A stretch of 64,000 bases of DNA from Thiothrix fructosivorans (GCF_017349355.1 NZ_JAFMPM010000008.1:434001-498000), one strand, 5' to 3'; shown: positions 16,348 to 25,906, numbered from the stretch's first letter. The notes: a model not told the origin generated them from the letters alone. Numbers and translations are program-made.

Positions 16348-19300
16348 ATGAAGCGTAGTGTGCAACTTGGGGTTTTGCTGGTGTGTTGGTTGTGGGTGTC
16401 GTTGGTATCAGCGGCGTCTGGGGTGGTTAATCTATCACCCGTTATCGAGGGGGTGCCAGCAACCAGTGTAACGGCAAATTCTACTTACAGTTTTATACCA
16501 ACTGCTAGTGATCCAGAAGGGTCAGTACTGAAATTCAGCATCGCTAAAAAGCCGAAATGGGCAACGTTTGATGCCGCGACGGGGGCATTGACGGGTACAC
16601 CCACTGGTGTGCAAGCAGCGACTTACAGCGGTATTGTGATTACGGTGTCCGATGGCAAACTCAAAAGCAGCTTGCCAGCGTTTAGTATTCAAGTGAATAA
16701 CCCCGCGCCTACCATCAGTGGTACGCCTGCCACCAGCGTACAGGCTAATTCAGCCTACAGTTTTACACCGGATGCCAGTGATGCGAATGGCGACAAGCTT
16801 ACTTTCAGTATTGCTAAGAAGCCTGCGTGGGCAGCCTTTAGCACAACGACAGGTGCATTGACAGGTACACCGCCCAGCGCCAAAGCGGGTCTTTACAGTG
16901 GGATTATTATCACGGTTTCGGATGGTAAAACGAAGGTGAGTCTGCCTGTGTTTAGTATTCAGGTGAATAATCCAGCGCCTACCATTAGTGGTACGCCTGC
17001 AACCAGCGTACAAGCTACTTCGCCCTACAGTTTCACACCAAGTGCCAGTGATACGAATGGTGACAAGCTTACCTTCAGTATTGCTAAAAAGCCTGCGTGG
17101 GCAACCTTTAGTACAACGACAGGTGCATTGACAGGTACACCGCTTGCTAAGCATGTTGGGGTAACCAAGGGAATTAGCATCGCGGTGACTGATGGTAAGA
17201 ATAAAGTCAGTTTGCCTGCTTTTGATCTGCAAGTGTCTGCGGTTGCTCTTAATAAAGCGCCGGTGATTAGCGGTAGGTCTGCGACAACGGTCAATGTGGG
17301 AAGCGCTTACAGTTTTATACCAACCGCTAGTGATGCGGATACAAGTGACATCCTCACGTTCAGCATTACCAACAAACCCACATGGGCAACGTTTGATACA
17401 GCAACGGGGCAGTTGAGTGGTACGCCTGTGTTGGCAGATGTGGGGACGACCAGTGGTATTATCATCAGTGTTTCCGATGGCAAGCAAACAGTCAGTTTGC
17501 CCGCATTTGCGCTGCGCGTGATGGAGTCGATTAACCTCGCCCGCCAGTTTGGGGTGGCAACACAAGGGGCTGATTACGACAGCAGTTCTGCCGCTTCGTT
17601 GGCAATAGATGGCAATGCGAGCACTTTCAACCACACGACTTGTACTGCCCAAAAGAACTGGTGGCAAGTCCAATTACCGAATCCAACCTTGATTTCCAAG
17701 CTAGTGGTTACTAGCCGCAATTCATGGACATCGCGGATCAATGGGGCAGGTGTTTATGTTAGTAATGCTCCCTACAATGGCACGCTGAATGAAAGCGACA
17801 AAGTAGCCACGCTGAGTGGTGTTGCTACCGCGCAAATAACAACATTCAGTACACCAAAGTCAGGGGCGTATGTCATCGTCAAAGCAGCGGCGGACAATTG
17901 TTTGCACATGAGTGAGGTAGAGGTGTATGGAAGCGCACCAGCATCACCACACTTGGATCAATCAGCTTATACTTTCCAGTTGAGTAATAGTACTGCGATT
18001 GGCAAAACGGTGGGTACGGTCAAAGCGGTTGATTACCAGTTGGATAGTATTAGTTATGCGTTGGAGGGGAGTTCGATTCCCTTTGCGATTGATGCACAAG
18101 GTAAAATTACCGTGAAAGCGGCACTGCAAGCGGGTGTCACCTATACCTTTGATGTGGTCGTCAGTGATGGTGCGAATGTTAGCCGTGCGCCCATCACTGT
18201 TAACGTGACAGCCAGCTCGTCGGTGGAAGATGCCTTGCGTACTGGGGATGCCAGCGTTGCTACTAGTGAAGAATTGCTGGATGAGACCATTTCCGCGTTA
18301 GCTAATAAAAAAGCTACCTCGTCATTACTGACCGCGTTGTATGGCTCAGATCCCATTGCCTATGCCCCTGGTAATAGCACCCAATGGCTGAACTTAAAAT
18401 CATGGGTTGATACGACTTATCCGATCTTGACAGGAACGCAAGGCAATACCTTGGCGATGGCAGGCGCAACTGCCAGTACCCGTTATGCTGCTTTTGGTGT
18501 ACCACCGACTGATTTGTTTAAGGCTAACCAGAGTTTAGGTTTTGAAGCACCGTTTAGTCGTTTGCTGGCGTGGTTATTAGCGGGCGAACCTGTCAATACC
18601 GCTGTGTTGACGAATAGCCGTACTATTGCGTTGTCTATGAGTGCTTCGGGATCACGCAGCAATTTCAAAACGTGGATTACTCAGAAGTACCCTAACTGGA
18701 CAGTTGTGGATTGCAATACAGTTTCTGCATTGGCAACTTGCTACAACGCTGCTGCAATGGTGGTGACTGATGGTGGTAGCAGCAGCAGTGCCGATGCGAC
18801 CCCTGTTCGGCAAGCGTTGGCGAATGTGATGATGGCTGGTAAGCCCATTTTGTATTTACATACTGGAACATGGGGTTCTAATAGTGTATCGCTTGCTATT
18901 GCTGATTTGCTGAATTTCAGTCTGCCGTATGGCGGTAATTTTTGGGCAAATGATGCGGCTAATTGGACAAATGTCACGGCTATGCAAACGGCTACTTGGG
19001 AAAAGCAAGGCTTGGCAGGTGTTGAAACGATGCTAAAGCACTTTAAAGCCAATGATTACAGCATCGCTACGCGGAATACAGAGTTCTATCCGGGGGCAAA
19101 TAAGGTACGTGCGGTGATGACATCGTTGGATGAGAGCAAGATCAACCTGTTCCAAAGCAATGAGTCACGTTTGTATCGTTTGTTAGCGCTATTGGGTGAC
19201 AGTTATCGACAGGAAGTCGTTTTCCCGATGGATATGGACGCGACTAATCCCAATGTCTTCCTGAAGTCCTTGTTTACGGATCATGCGGTTTATAATTATC

Positions 19301-20817
19301 GGACTCTGAACCGGGTGCAAGCGGACATGGGGAATTTCAGTCGCAGTGATTTCAGCCATATTACCCCCGTTACCAAAACAGTCACACTGACTAGCCGCCA
19401 AAATTTCCGCGCGGCTGGGGTGTATGCTCTGCCGGGGAAAACTGTTCGTGTTACCCGTACTGATAACAGTAGTACGACAACTAAGGTGTTTATCAATAGT
19501 TTGCGGTCAGGTTCGACGCATGAGTTTGAGGCGTGGGGTTACAAACGTCCCAAATTTTTGCAGTCTGCCCACGTACCGATCAAATCGGGTGAAACCATCA
19601 CCCTCACATCCCCTTATGGTGGTTCGCTACAGCTTGAGTTCAGTACCAATGACCAATCAGTCAGCTTTACCTTTGAACAAGTGGGTGAACATCCGTTCTG
19701 GGATGATACCAGCGACAATGCGACGTTTACCGCAAAGTTGGCGGCGGGTGAATATGATTGGGCGGAGTTTGTAACCCCTGCCTTTGAAATCCATTCCACA
19801 CTGGAAAAAATGCGTGAATCTGCCGCTGATACCCGCTGGGGTGGAACGTTGGAAGGGTTTGCAGCGGCTACCATGCGCTATATTCATAATTTCCCGCACG
19901 TATTGGCTGGCTTCCAAGGGCCTAATATTGATGTTGTACCTGAGATTCATGATTTTGCTACCGCAAATGATTTCACCATTGAAAACTTGGATTTGGTCAA
20001 ACACATGAATGCAGATCAGGCAACTTGCGGTTCTGGTTGTTCCGGCAACCCGTATGATGCGTATTGGGCATTCAGCCCTATCGGTCACGGGGATATTCAT
20101 GAACTGGGGCATGGGTTGGAAAAGAGCCGCTTCCGCTTAGAGGGGTGGAATTATCATGCCTCTACCAACCCTTATTCGTATTACAGCAAAACGCAGTACT
20201 ACAAAACCACGGGTGGCAATCCTGATTGTCAGTCATTGCCCTTTAAAGACGCGTTTGTTGCGTTGCAAGCCAGCATTGGACAAGCTAATCCAGCAGCTTA
20301 TCTGAAAACCAATTACTGGGATGCGGAGAGTGATAACTGGTCGCGTGGTGCGAGTATGACGATTCAGATGATGATGATCGCAGAACACCAAGGTGCATTG
20401 CAGGATGGTTGGCATTTGTTGGCTCGCTTGCATATTCTCGAACGTGAATTCAATCGGGCAAGGAGTGATACAACGACATGGGATGCGAAGAAAACCAGCT
20501 TGGGTTTCGCTAGCTATTCCAAAGCGGAAGCCGATGCTATCAGTAGTAACGATTGGATGGTGATTGCCGTCTCGAAAGTGACAGGGATGGATTACCGCGA
20601 CTATTTCAGTATGTGGGGTCAGGCTTTCAGTACAAAAGCCAATGACCAAGTAGCGGCGTTTAACCATGCTGCTGCTGAACGTCGTTTTTTCATCACCAGT
20701 CCCAATGGTTATTGTAAGGGCGAGGGTTTTGATGGGAACAACTTGCCCGTCAATGGCGGTCAGGTATGGCCGTTAGCAGGTGCTCAGCCACGCTTGATGG
20801 GGGATAGCTTCCGCTAA
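16348..20817 (+). CDS. secreted ImpA-type M60 metalloprotease with Ig-like and F5/8C domains
   Basis: 1489 residues. A signal peptide ends near VSAASG. Four cadherin/He_PIG-like domains follow (about residues 28-392), then an F5/8C carbohydrate-binding domain (about 393-530), a cadherin-like segment (to about 620), an IMPa-type helical region opening VEDALRTGDASVATSEELL, and the M60 gluzincin catalytic domain with HELGH at His1251-Glu1252-His1255. Relatives such as Pseudomonas ImpA cut O-glycosylated proteins. The C-terminal 24 residues (GGQVWPLAG..RLMGDSFR) recur in the next gene. AAAGGGGAG precedes the ATG. Target unknown. Confidence 0.85.
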   Translation: MKRSVQLGVLLVCWLWVSLVSAASGVVNLSPVIEGVPATSVTANSTYSFIPTASDPEGSVLKFSIAKKPKWATFDAATGALTGTPTGVQAATYSGIVITVSDGKLKSSLPAFSIQVNNPAPTISGTPATSVQANSAYSFTPDASDANGDKLTFSIAKKPAWAAFSTTTGALTGTPPSAKAGLYSGIIITVSDGKTKVSLPVFSIQVNNPAPTISGTPATSVQATSPYSFTPSASDTNGDKLTFSIAKKPAWATFSTTTGALTGTPLAKHVGVTKGISIAVTDGKNKVSLPAFDLQVSAVALNKAPVISGRSATTVNVGSAYSFIPTASDADTSDILTFSITNKPTWATFDTATGQLSGTPVLADVGTTSGIIISVSDGKQTVSLPAFALRVMESINLARQFGVATQGADYDSSSAASLAIDGNASTFNHTTCTAQKNWWQVQLPNPTLISKLVVTSRNSWTSRINGAGVYVSNAPYNGTLNESDKVATLSGVATAQITTFSTPKSGAYVIVKAAADNCLHMSEVEVYGSAPASPHLDQSAYTFQLSNSTAIGKTVGTVKAVDYQLDSISYALEGSSIPFAIDAQGKITVKAALQAGVTYTFDVVVSDGANVSRAPITVNVTASSSVEDALRTGDASVATSEELLDETISALANKKATSSLLTALYGSDPIAYAPGNSTQWLNLKSWVDTTYPILTGTQGNTLAMAGATASTRYAAFGVPPTDLFKANQSLGFEAPFSRLLAWLLAGEPVNTAVLTNSRTIALSMSASGSRSNFKTWITQKYPNWTVVDCNTVSALATCYNAAAMVVTDGGSSSSADATPVRQALANVMMAGKPILYLHTGTWGSNSVSLAIADLLNFSLPYGGNFWANDAANWTNVTAMQTATWEKQGLAGVETMLKHFKANDYSIATRNTEFYPGANKVRAVMTSLDESKINLFQSNESRLYRLLALLGDSYRQEVVFPMDMDATNPNVFLKSLFTDHAVYNYRTLNRVQADMGNFSRSDFSHITPVTKTVTLTSRQNFRAAGVYALPGKTVRVTRTDNSSTTTKVFINSLRSGSTHEFEAWGYKRPKFLQSAHVPIKSGETITLTSPYGGSLQLEFSTNDQSVSFTFEQVGEHPFWDDTSDNATFTAKLAAGEYDWAEFVTPAFEIHSTLEKMRESAADTRWGGTLEGFAAATMRYIHNFPHVLAGFQGPNIDVVPEIHDFATANDFTIENLDLVKHMNADQATCGSGCSGNPYDAYWAFSPIGHGDIHELGHGLEKSRFRLEGWNYHASTNPYSYYSKTQYYKTTGGNPDCQSLPFKDAFVALQASIGQANPAAYLKTNYWDAESDNWSRGASMTIQMMMIAEHQGALQDGWHLLARLHILEREFNRARSDTTTWDAKKTSLGFASYSKAEADAISSNDWMVIAVSKVTGMDYRDYFSMWGQAFSTKANDQVAAFNHAAAERRFFITSPNGYCKGEGFDGNNLPVNGGQVWPLAGAQPRLMGDSFR
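16435..17525 (+). repeat. four tandem ~285-bp repeats encoding Ig-like domains
   Basis: Units start near 16435, 16708, 16978 and 17257. Units 2 and 3 are nearly identical at DNA level over long stretches, for example GGTGCATTGACAGGTACACC in both, which points to a recent duplication inside the protease gene. Confidence 0.75.
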
Positions 20818-20832
20818 TCCATTGCTGAAACA

Positions 20833-20862
20833 GAAGCCGTGCCGTTAATCGGTTACGGCTTC
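20833..20862 (+). terminator. hairpin after the metalloprotease gene
   Basis: GAAGCCGT and ACGGCTTC pair around an inner CCG-TTAAT-CGG, 15 bases after the stop codon. There is no long T run afterwards, so it may be a weak terminator or an mRNA-stabilising hairpin. Confidence 0.4.
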
Positions 20863-20875
20863 GGCGTTAGTTAAA

Positions 20876-20914
20876 CGTTGTTATTATGCTGAACATATCA
20901 ACATAATAACAACG
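20876..20914. promoter_or_regulatory. perfect 13-bp inverted repeat upstream of secreted-protein gene
   Basis: CGTTGTTATTATG (20876-20888) and CATAATAACAACG (20902-20914) are exact reverse complements separated by 13 bases. The repeat ends nine bases before the ATG at 20924. It could be an operator or an mRNA hairpin hiding the ribosome site; no Shine-Dalgarno is visible there. Confidence 0.6.
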
Positions 20915-20923
20915 ACTTACACC

Positions 20924-22347
20924 ATGAAACGATTTGGGTTGACGTTTGCTTTATCCTTCTTTTTTTCGCCCATCCTGCTTTTGCCGATGTCACCCTGCAA
21001 GCTAAAGCCTTGCTGCAAGGTGCATACGAGACTTCCAGCGGCTTCATGCGTGACGATTTGCGCAGCAAAGGCTATTTGCCGGATGCAGGGGATCCGCTGA
21101 CTTATTCGGGTGAGGAAGTTGCCAGTGAGGGCGTTCTGGCGGTCACGGGCGAAAATGCTGTGGTGGATTGGGTGACGTTAGAGCTGCACGATGCTACTGA
21201 TAGTACCTTGCTTTATGCAAAACGAGGTTTGCTGCTACAGCGTAACGGTCAGGTGATTGTCCCCAACGACGGGGCGAAAGATATTGTATTTGCAGGCGTT
21301 GCACCGGGCAATTACCGCGTCAGCATTCATCACCGTAACCACTTGGGGGTAATGTCTGAGGGTGCGCTGGCTTTAAGCGCGAATCCGCAACTGCTGGATT
21401 TCTCCGACCCAGCCTTGGCGGTACAGGGCGGCGCATTGTCACGTTATGTATCCGGTAACAAAGCCATGCTGTGGGCAGGTGATGCCGATGCCAATGCCCG
21501 TATTATTGCCAATGGTCCTAATACTGACCTTAATACCCTGTTGGGCTATGTGCTAACCGAACCCACGAATACCCACCAAGATACCAATTTCCGCTTGAAT
21601 GGCTATTTCAATACTGACCTGAATCTGGATGGTGTGACAATCTACGCAGGCCCCGGTACGGATGCCAATTTGCTGATCGGCAATGTGTTGATGTACCCCA
21701 ATAACCAAACGGTCAGCCTGAATTATGTGGTGGGTATACCAAAAGAGGAAATTGTTACCCCGCTGGTTAATGTTGCCCGCCAATACGGTGTGGCAACGCA
21801 AAGCACTACCCTTTCAGATAATGACTCCGCCGCTCAAGCGATTGACGGTGATTGGGGAACGATCAGCCATACCAATAATGTAGGCGGTGATTGGTGGCAA
21901 CTGAAATTGCCCACCGCTGTCAATATCGCCAGTATCGTGATTTATAGTGACTCGCACCCCTTATTTTATAATTGGATGGCGGGGATTACAGTGTATGTAA
22001 GTGATTCACCTTACAGCGATGCTTTGAGTGATGCGGACAAGGTGGCAACCCTGAGTGGTGTTTTTATCAATACCATTACGCTCAATCCAGCACGTAGCGG
22101 TGCTTACGTGATTTTGAAGGCCAATAGCGCCAACTACCTGCGTATGGCAGAAGTGGATGTGTATGCGCAAGCGCCAGATGGGGGAATCATTCCTGTCGAC
22201 AAGCTCTTCAATTTGAATGGTCAGCTACAACGCCGCCAACAGTTGCGATGATGCCAAGCTGGTAACGTTCTTTTATCGGTCGATGGCGGGCAAGTCTGGC
22301 CGTTGGCAACGCAAAAAGTCCGGTTGATGGGGAATAGCTTCCGATAG
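20924..22347 (+). pseudogene. secreted F5/8C-domain protein, frame-disrupted at both ends
   Basis: The main frame (open from ATG 21010 to TGA 22249) encodes an N-terminal beta region and an F5/8C domain (VNVARQYGVATQ to EVDVYAQAP) close to that of the upstream protease. The natural start lies earlier: MKRFGLTFALSFFF from 20924 is a signal peptide that joins in the other frame to AHPAFADVTLQ; one extra T in the T7 tract at 20960 restores it. At the 3' end an in-frame TGA is followed by GGQVWPLATQKVRLMGNSFR, matching the protease tail; between them another frame reads AANSCDDAKLV. Degenerate, phase-variable, or misassembled. Confidence 0.65.
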
Positions 22348-22369
22348 CACGAACAAGGCACAATAGGTC

Positions 22370-23464
22370 ATGATCGAATTACGGCAAACCTCAAGAGATG
22401 GTGAGCTTCACCTGCATCTGCACGGTGAGTGGACGTTTGCGCAAGTGGTGGCGATTAAAGCGGCATTGCAGCAAGTTCAGCCTAGCGCGGGTACGTCGTT
22501 GGTGGTAGATGCGCAAGCGGTGGCGCGATTGGACGTAACGGCGACGTGGTTTGTTTATCAGCAGGTGCAACGCTGGATGCAGCAAGGCTATACCGTCCGT
22601 TTCGACCATTTCCCCGCCGAATATCTGGGATATTTCGCCGCCACAGCAGCCTCCGACTCTTCTCCCTCCCCCGATAAGGGGAGGCTAGGAGGGGTTTCTT
22701 TCTCTCACTCTCTCACCACGCTCCGTTCTTTCATCACCTTTTTCGGACACAGCCTAGCCGCGTTATTCACCAGCCTGTTTTCCCCACACCTGTTCCGCTT
22801 CCGCGCAGTATTTCACCACGTTTTCACCACTGGTATTAGCGCTGTGCCGATTGTGGCGCTGATTGCTTGCCTGATCAGTATCGTGATTACCTATCAAGGT
22901 GGCGGGCAATTGCGTGATTTGGGGGCGGAAATTTATACGGTGGATATGGTGACGATTTCGGTCTTGCGTGAACTTGGCGTATTGCTGACCGCGATCATGG
23001 TGGCGGGGCGTTCGGGCAGTGCGTTTGCGGCGGAAATTGGGCTGATGAAAACCAATCAGGAAGTGGATGCGTTGCAGGTGATGGGCAAAGACCCGTTTCT
23101 GATTTTGGTCGTGCCGCGTTTGGTGGCGTTGGTGATTGCCTTGCCGTTGTTGACGGTGCTGGCGGACATCGTAGCGTTGGCGGCGGCGGCACTGATTTCA
23201 TCGACGATTCTGGATATTTCGTTTGTGCAGTTTTTTTCCCGTGTGGCGGCGAATATTGAGTTTCGCACCTTCGCCGCCGGTTTGATCAAATCGCCGTTTT
23301 TTGCGGTGGTCATTGCGCTGATTGGCTGTTGGCAGGGGATGCGGGTGACGGGTTCTTCTGCAAGCCTCGGCGAACACACCACTAAAGCGGTGGTCGATGC
23401 AATTTTTGTGGTACTACTACTGGATGCTTTGTTTTCCGTGTTGTTTTATCGGCTGGGGTTTTAG
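22370..23464 (+). CDS. MlaE-type ABC permease with N-terminal STAS domain
   Basis: 364 residues. Residues about 1-95 form a STAS-like domain; about 125-360 form the MlaE permease with GQLRDLGAEIYTVD, RELGVLLTAIMVAGRSGSA and EVDALQVMGKDPF, the conserved coupling stretch. The linker (about 98-118) is encoded partly by a palindromic repeat. It starts an MCE operon that moves phospholipids or other lipids across the envelope. Substrate and direction cannot be told from sequence. Confidence 0.88.
   Translation: MIELRQTSRDGELHLHLHGEWTFAQVVAIKAALQQVQPSAGTSLVVDAQAVARLDVTATWFVYQQVQRWMQQGYTVRFDHFPAEYLGYFAATAASDSSPSPDKGRLGGVSFSHSLTTLRSFITFFGHSLAALFTSLFSPHLFRFRAVFHHVFTTGISAVPIVALIACLISIVITYQGGGQLRDLGAEIYTVDMVTISVLRELGVLLTAIMVAGRSGSAFAAEIGLMKTNQEVDALQVMGKDPFLILVVPRLVALVIALPLLTVLADIVALAAAALISSTILDISFVQFFSRVAANIEFRTFAAGLIKSPFFAVVIALIGCWQGMRVTGSSASLGEHTTKAVVDAIFVVLLLDALFSVLFYRLGF
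22665..22684. repeat. palindromic repeat inserted in the permease linker
   Basis: CCTCCCC and GGGGAGG flank CGATAA. The surrounding CCCTCCCCCGATAAGGGGAG and AGGCTAGGAGGGG look like a mobile intergenic repeat, here translated in frame as SPSPDKGRLGG between STAS and permease domains. Confidence 0.5.
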
Positions 23465-23466
23465 CG

Positions 23467-24195
23467 ATGGAAATGCTGATCGCGATTCACGACCTTGTTA
23501 ACCAATTTGGTACGCAGCGCATTCATGATGGGTTAAATCTGGATATTTACCGAGGTGAGGTGTTGGGAATTGTGGGCGGTTCGGGGTCGGGTAAATCGGT
23601 GTTATTGCGCACGATGTTGGGCTTGAATACGCCGTACAGTGGCACGATTCAGTTTCAAGAGTCTGCGCGGCTGAAACAGCATTGGGGGGTGATGTTCCAA
23701 CGCGGTGCGCTGTTTTCTTCGCTGTCGGTGGCGGACAATATCCAGTTTCCGTTGCGTGAGTTTACGGCACTGACACCGGAGGAATGCCACGCCTTGATGC
23801 TGGTGCGCTTGGCAATGGTGGGGTTGGAGCGCAGTGTTGCCGCTAAATTTCCAGCGGAATTGTCGGGTGGGATGGTCAAGCGCGTGGCATTGGCGCGGGC
23901 GTTGGCACTCGACCCCGTGGTACTGTTTTTGGATGAGCCAACCTCTGGGCTTGACCCAGTATCCGCTGAGGAATTTGACCAGCTTATCGGCACTTTGCAC
24001 CGCAATCTCAAGCTAACGGTTGTCATGGTGACGCATGACTTGGATAGTTTATTCTCAACGTGTGACCGCATTGCGATGCTGGTCGATAAGCACGTAATCG
24101 TGGGGACGTTGCAAGAAATTCTGGCTAACCCACACCCACAAATACAAGCCTATTTCAGTGGCGGACGTGCGCGTGCGCTGCTGCGGGGGAATTGA
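23467..24195 (+). CDS. MlaF-type ABC transporter ATP-binding protein
   Basis: 242 residues. Walker A GGSGSGKS, Q-loop MFQRGALF, signature LSGGMVKR, Walker B VVLFLDEPTSGLD and the switch His in VMVTHDLDS are all intact. It powers the MCE lipid transporter encoded around it. It starts two bases after the permease stop, and its stop directly abuts the TTG start of the MCE gene. Confidence 0.92.
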   Translation: MEMLIAIHDLVNQFGTQRIHDGLNLDIYRGEVLGIVGGSGSGKSVLLRTMLGLNTPYSGTIQFQESARLKQHWGVMFQRGALFSSLSVADNIQFPLREFTALTPEECHALMLVRLAMVGLERSVAAKFPAELSGGMVKRVALARALALDPVVLFLDEPTSGLDPVSAEEFDQLIGTLHRNLKLTVVMVTHDLDSLFSTCDRIAMLVDKHVIVGTLQEILANPHPQIQAYFSGGRARALLRGN

Positions 24196-25098
24196 TTGGA
24201 ACGGGATGCCCACTATTTTTTGGTTGGTCTATTTGTTATCGCCATGGCGGTGGTAGGCTTTTTCTTTGCCAGTTTGTTTTATGACAAACCCTCGACGGCA
24301 ACGCTGGGCTATGACATTCACTTTGATACGCCGGTCGACGGTTTGGAAAAAGGCGGTGAAGTCCGTTACATGGGTATCAAGATGGGCGAGGTGACGCAGG
24401 TTTTTTTATTGCCAGCGCAGCCTTCCCGCGTTGGGGTCAGGGTGATGCTGGAAACGGGAACGCCCGTGAATACGGCGACGGTTGCCACCTTGCGGCAGCA
24501 GGGGTTGACGGGTGTACCGTTTATCAATCTTGCGCAGGATGATGCGCTCAAACCTGCGCCACTGCTGGCTGCGGCAGGACAGACGTACCCCGTGATTCGT
24601 TCCAAACTGACGGAAATGGATGCGTTGATGCAGCAATTACCGGATTTGGAGAAGAATCTGTCGGTATTGCTCAGTGCCGCGAATGAGGTGTTGAATGCTG
24701 AAAATCGTGCTAATTTCGCGGGATTATTGCACAATATCAATGTCGCATCGGCGGATTTGCCTGAATTAATCGCTAATCTAGAGAAAACTAGCCTGCAATT
24801 GCGAACCTTAATGGCACATGTGGATACGGCTCTCCAGCGTTCCGAGCGCGGCTTGAGTAGCAATATGCAGGAACTAACGGCAACGTTACGTGCCATGCGC
24901 ACCACGTCACAGCATCTTGATACGCTGGTGCGCGACATTGATCGGGTAGTGGTGGATAATGGCGGTAATATTCAGGGGGTGCTGGAGGAATCACGTAAAA
25001 TGGCGGCGTCTATTCGTCAATTGAGTGAAAGCCTAGAGCGTAATCCTTCGCAACTTATTTATCAGCCTGCACCGCAAGGCGTGGAGTTACCACCGTGA
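24196..25098 (+). CDS. MlaD/MCE-domain substrate-binding protein
   Basis: 300 residues from a TTG that follows the ATPase stop with no gap. One N-terminal membrane helix (residues 6-26), then an MCE domain (about 38-118) with FDTPVDGLEKGGEVRYMGIK. The C-terminal half is a long helical or coiled-coil region, as in Pqi/Yeb-like MCE proteins. It should form a periplasmic hexamer that shuttles lipids. The ABC permease and ATPase are adjacent; no MlaC-type carrier gene follows. Confidence 0.88.
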   Translation: MERDAHYFLVGLFVIAMAVVGFFFASLFYDKPSTATLGYDIHFDTPVDGLEKGGEVRYMGIKMGEVTQVFLLPAQPSRVGVRVMLETGTPVNTATVATLRQQGLTGVPFINLAQDDALKPAPLLAAAGQTYPVIRSKLTEMDALMQQLPDLEKNLSVLLSAANEVLNAENRANFAGLLHNINVASADLPELIANLEKTSLQLRTLMAHVDTALQRSERGLSSNMQELTATLRAMRTTSQHLDTLVRDIDRVVVDNGGNIQGVLEESRKMAASIRQLSESLERNPSQLIYQPAPQGVELPP

Positions 25099-25739
25099 AA
25101 TTAGCAAAATACCCCAGTGGTTTTATATTACGCTATCTTATTTTGTCTTCAATTTTACTGTTTTTCATAACGGCGTGTGCATTTCCATTGAATAGCCATG
25201 TACCGACAGAACAAGTGTACCGCTTAGCACCACGGGTGGGGGTAATGCCGCAACGCGCACTGGCGCATTTGTACTTGCCCCGCATTCAGGTATCACCTGC
25301 TTTGGATACATCACGTATCACGCTAGTTAGACCGGGATTCCAGCAGGATTTCATTGCAAACAGCCGTTGGCCGGATAGTTTGGCGATTTACCTGCACTCG
25401 GTTATGTTGGATACGCTGTCACACAGTGAGGGTTTTCTCTCTGTTTCTGACCAATTGCTCAGTAATAACGAGGTTTACAAGCTGTTGTTGCGAGTATCCG
25501 CTTTTCATGTTGAATATCCTCCGTCAGGGCAGGGCAGAGCGGCAGTCGTGGTGGGGTTAGAGGCGATTCTCGTGCGAGAACAAGATCAACGTATGATAGG
25601 GCAATACCGCGCTGATATTCGCAAAGAGAATACTCAAGTGAGCACGAGCAAAATCGTGGAGGCTTTGAATCAAGCATTAGGCGAGGGTGTGACATCGTTG
25701 ATGACTGATATGGCGAACGATCTGCCGATTTTGCGTTGA
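25095..25739 (+). CDS. ABC-type transport auxiliary lipoprotein (PqiC-like)
   Basis: 214 residues from a GTG overlapping the MCE gene by four bases. Signal with lipobox ITAC near residue 27. The mature part resembles the PqiC/DUF330 family (EQVYRLAPR, LPRIQVSPALDTSRITL). It probably docks the MCE protein at the outer membrane. Last gene of the operon, converging on a small minus-strand gene. Confidence 0.8.
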   Translation: MKLAKYPSGFILRYLILSSILLFFITACAFPLNSHVPTEQVYRLAPRVGVMPQRALAHLYLPRIQVSPALDTSRITLVRPGFQQDFIANSRWPDSLAIYLHSVMLDTLSHSEGFLSVSDQLLSNNEVYKLLLRVSAFHVEYPPSGQGRAAVVVGLEAILVREQDQRMIGQYRADIRKENTQVSTSKIVEALNQALGEGVTSLMTDMANDLPILR

Positions 25740-25906
25740 ATACGGTAAGGTTTATGTCTCTCTACTCCTTGTCGGATGGCTATATTGTTGATGGCAGCCA
25801 TCACGCACTGTTTTAGATAGTGTGGTGGCGGTTCATCACGGTTGATAGCATGAAGGTTTTCCAATAGTGTATTTAACATCCTCTCTGCATCAGCAGTTTT
25901 TTTCAT
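25670..25906 (-). CDS. small hypothetical protein coupled to sigma factor
   Basis: 78 residues, soluble, helical N-terminus (AERMLNTLLENLHAI). Its ATG overlaps the sigma-factor stop by ATGA. The position just after an ECF-like sigma gene is usual for anti-sigma factors, but there is no membrane helix or zinc motif here, so that role is only a possibility. The 3' end overlaps the transport lipoprotein gene by 70 bases. Confidence 0.5.
   Translation of the reverse strand: MKKTADAERMLNTLLENLHAINRDEPPPHYLKQCVMAAINNIAIRQGVERHKPYRIQRKIGRSFAISVINDVTPSPNA

Noticed and set aside
16750-17673. 307-codon minus-strand frame inside the metalloprotease
   Set aside because: It mirrors the repeated Ig-like coding DNA, has no recognisable domain and lies fully within a well-supported gene.
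20833-20862. Strong rho-independent terminator after the protease
   Set aside because: Stem is good but no T run follows, so it is listed only as a weak terminator.
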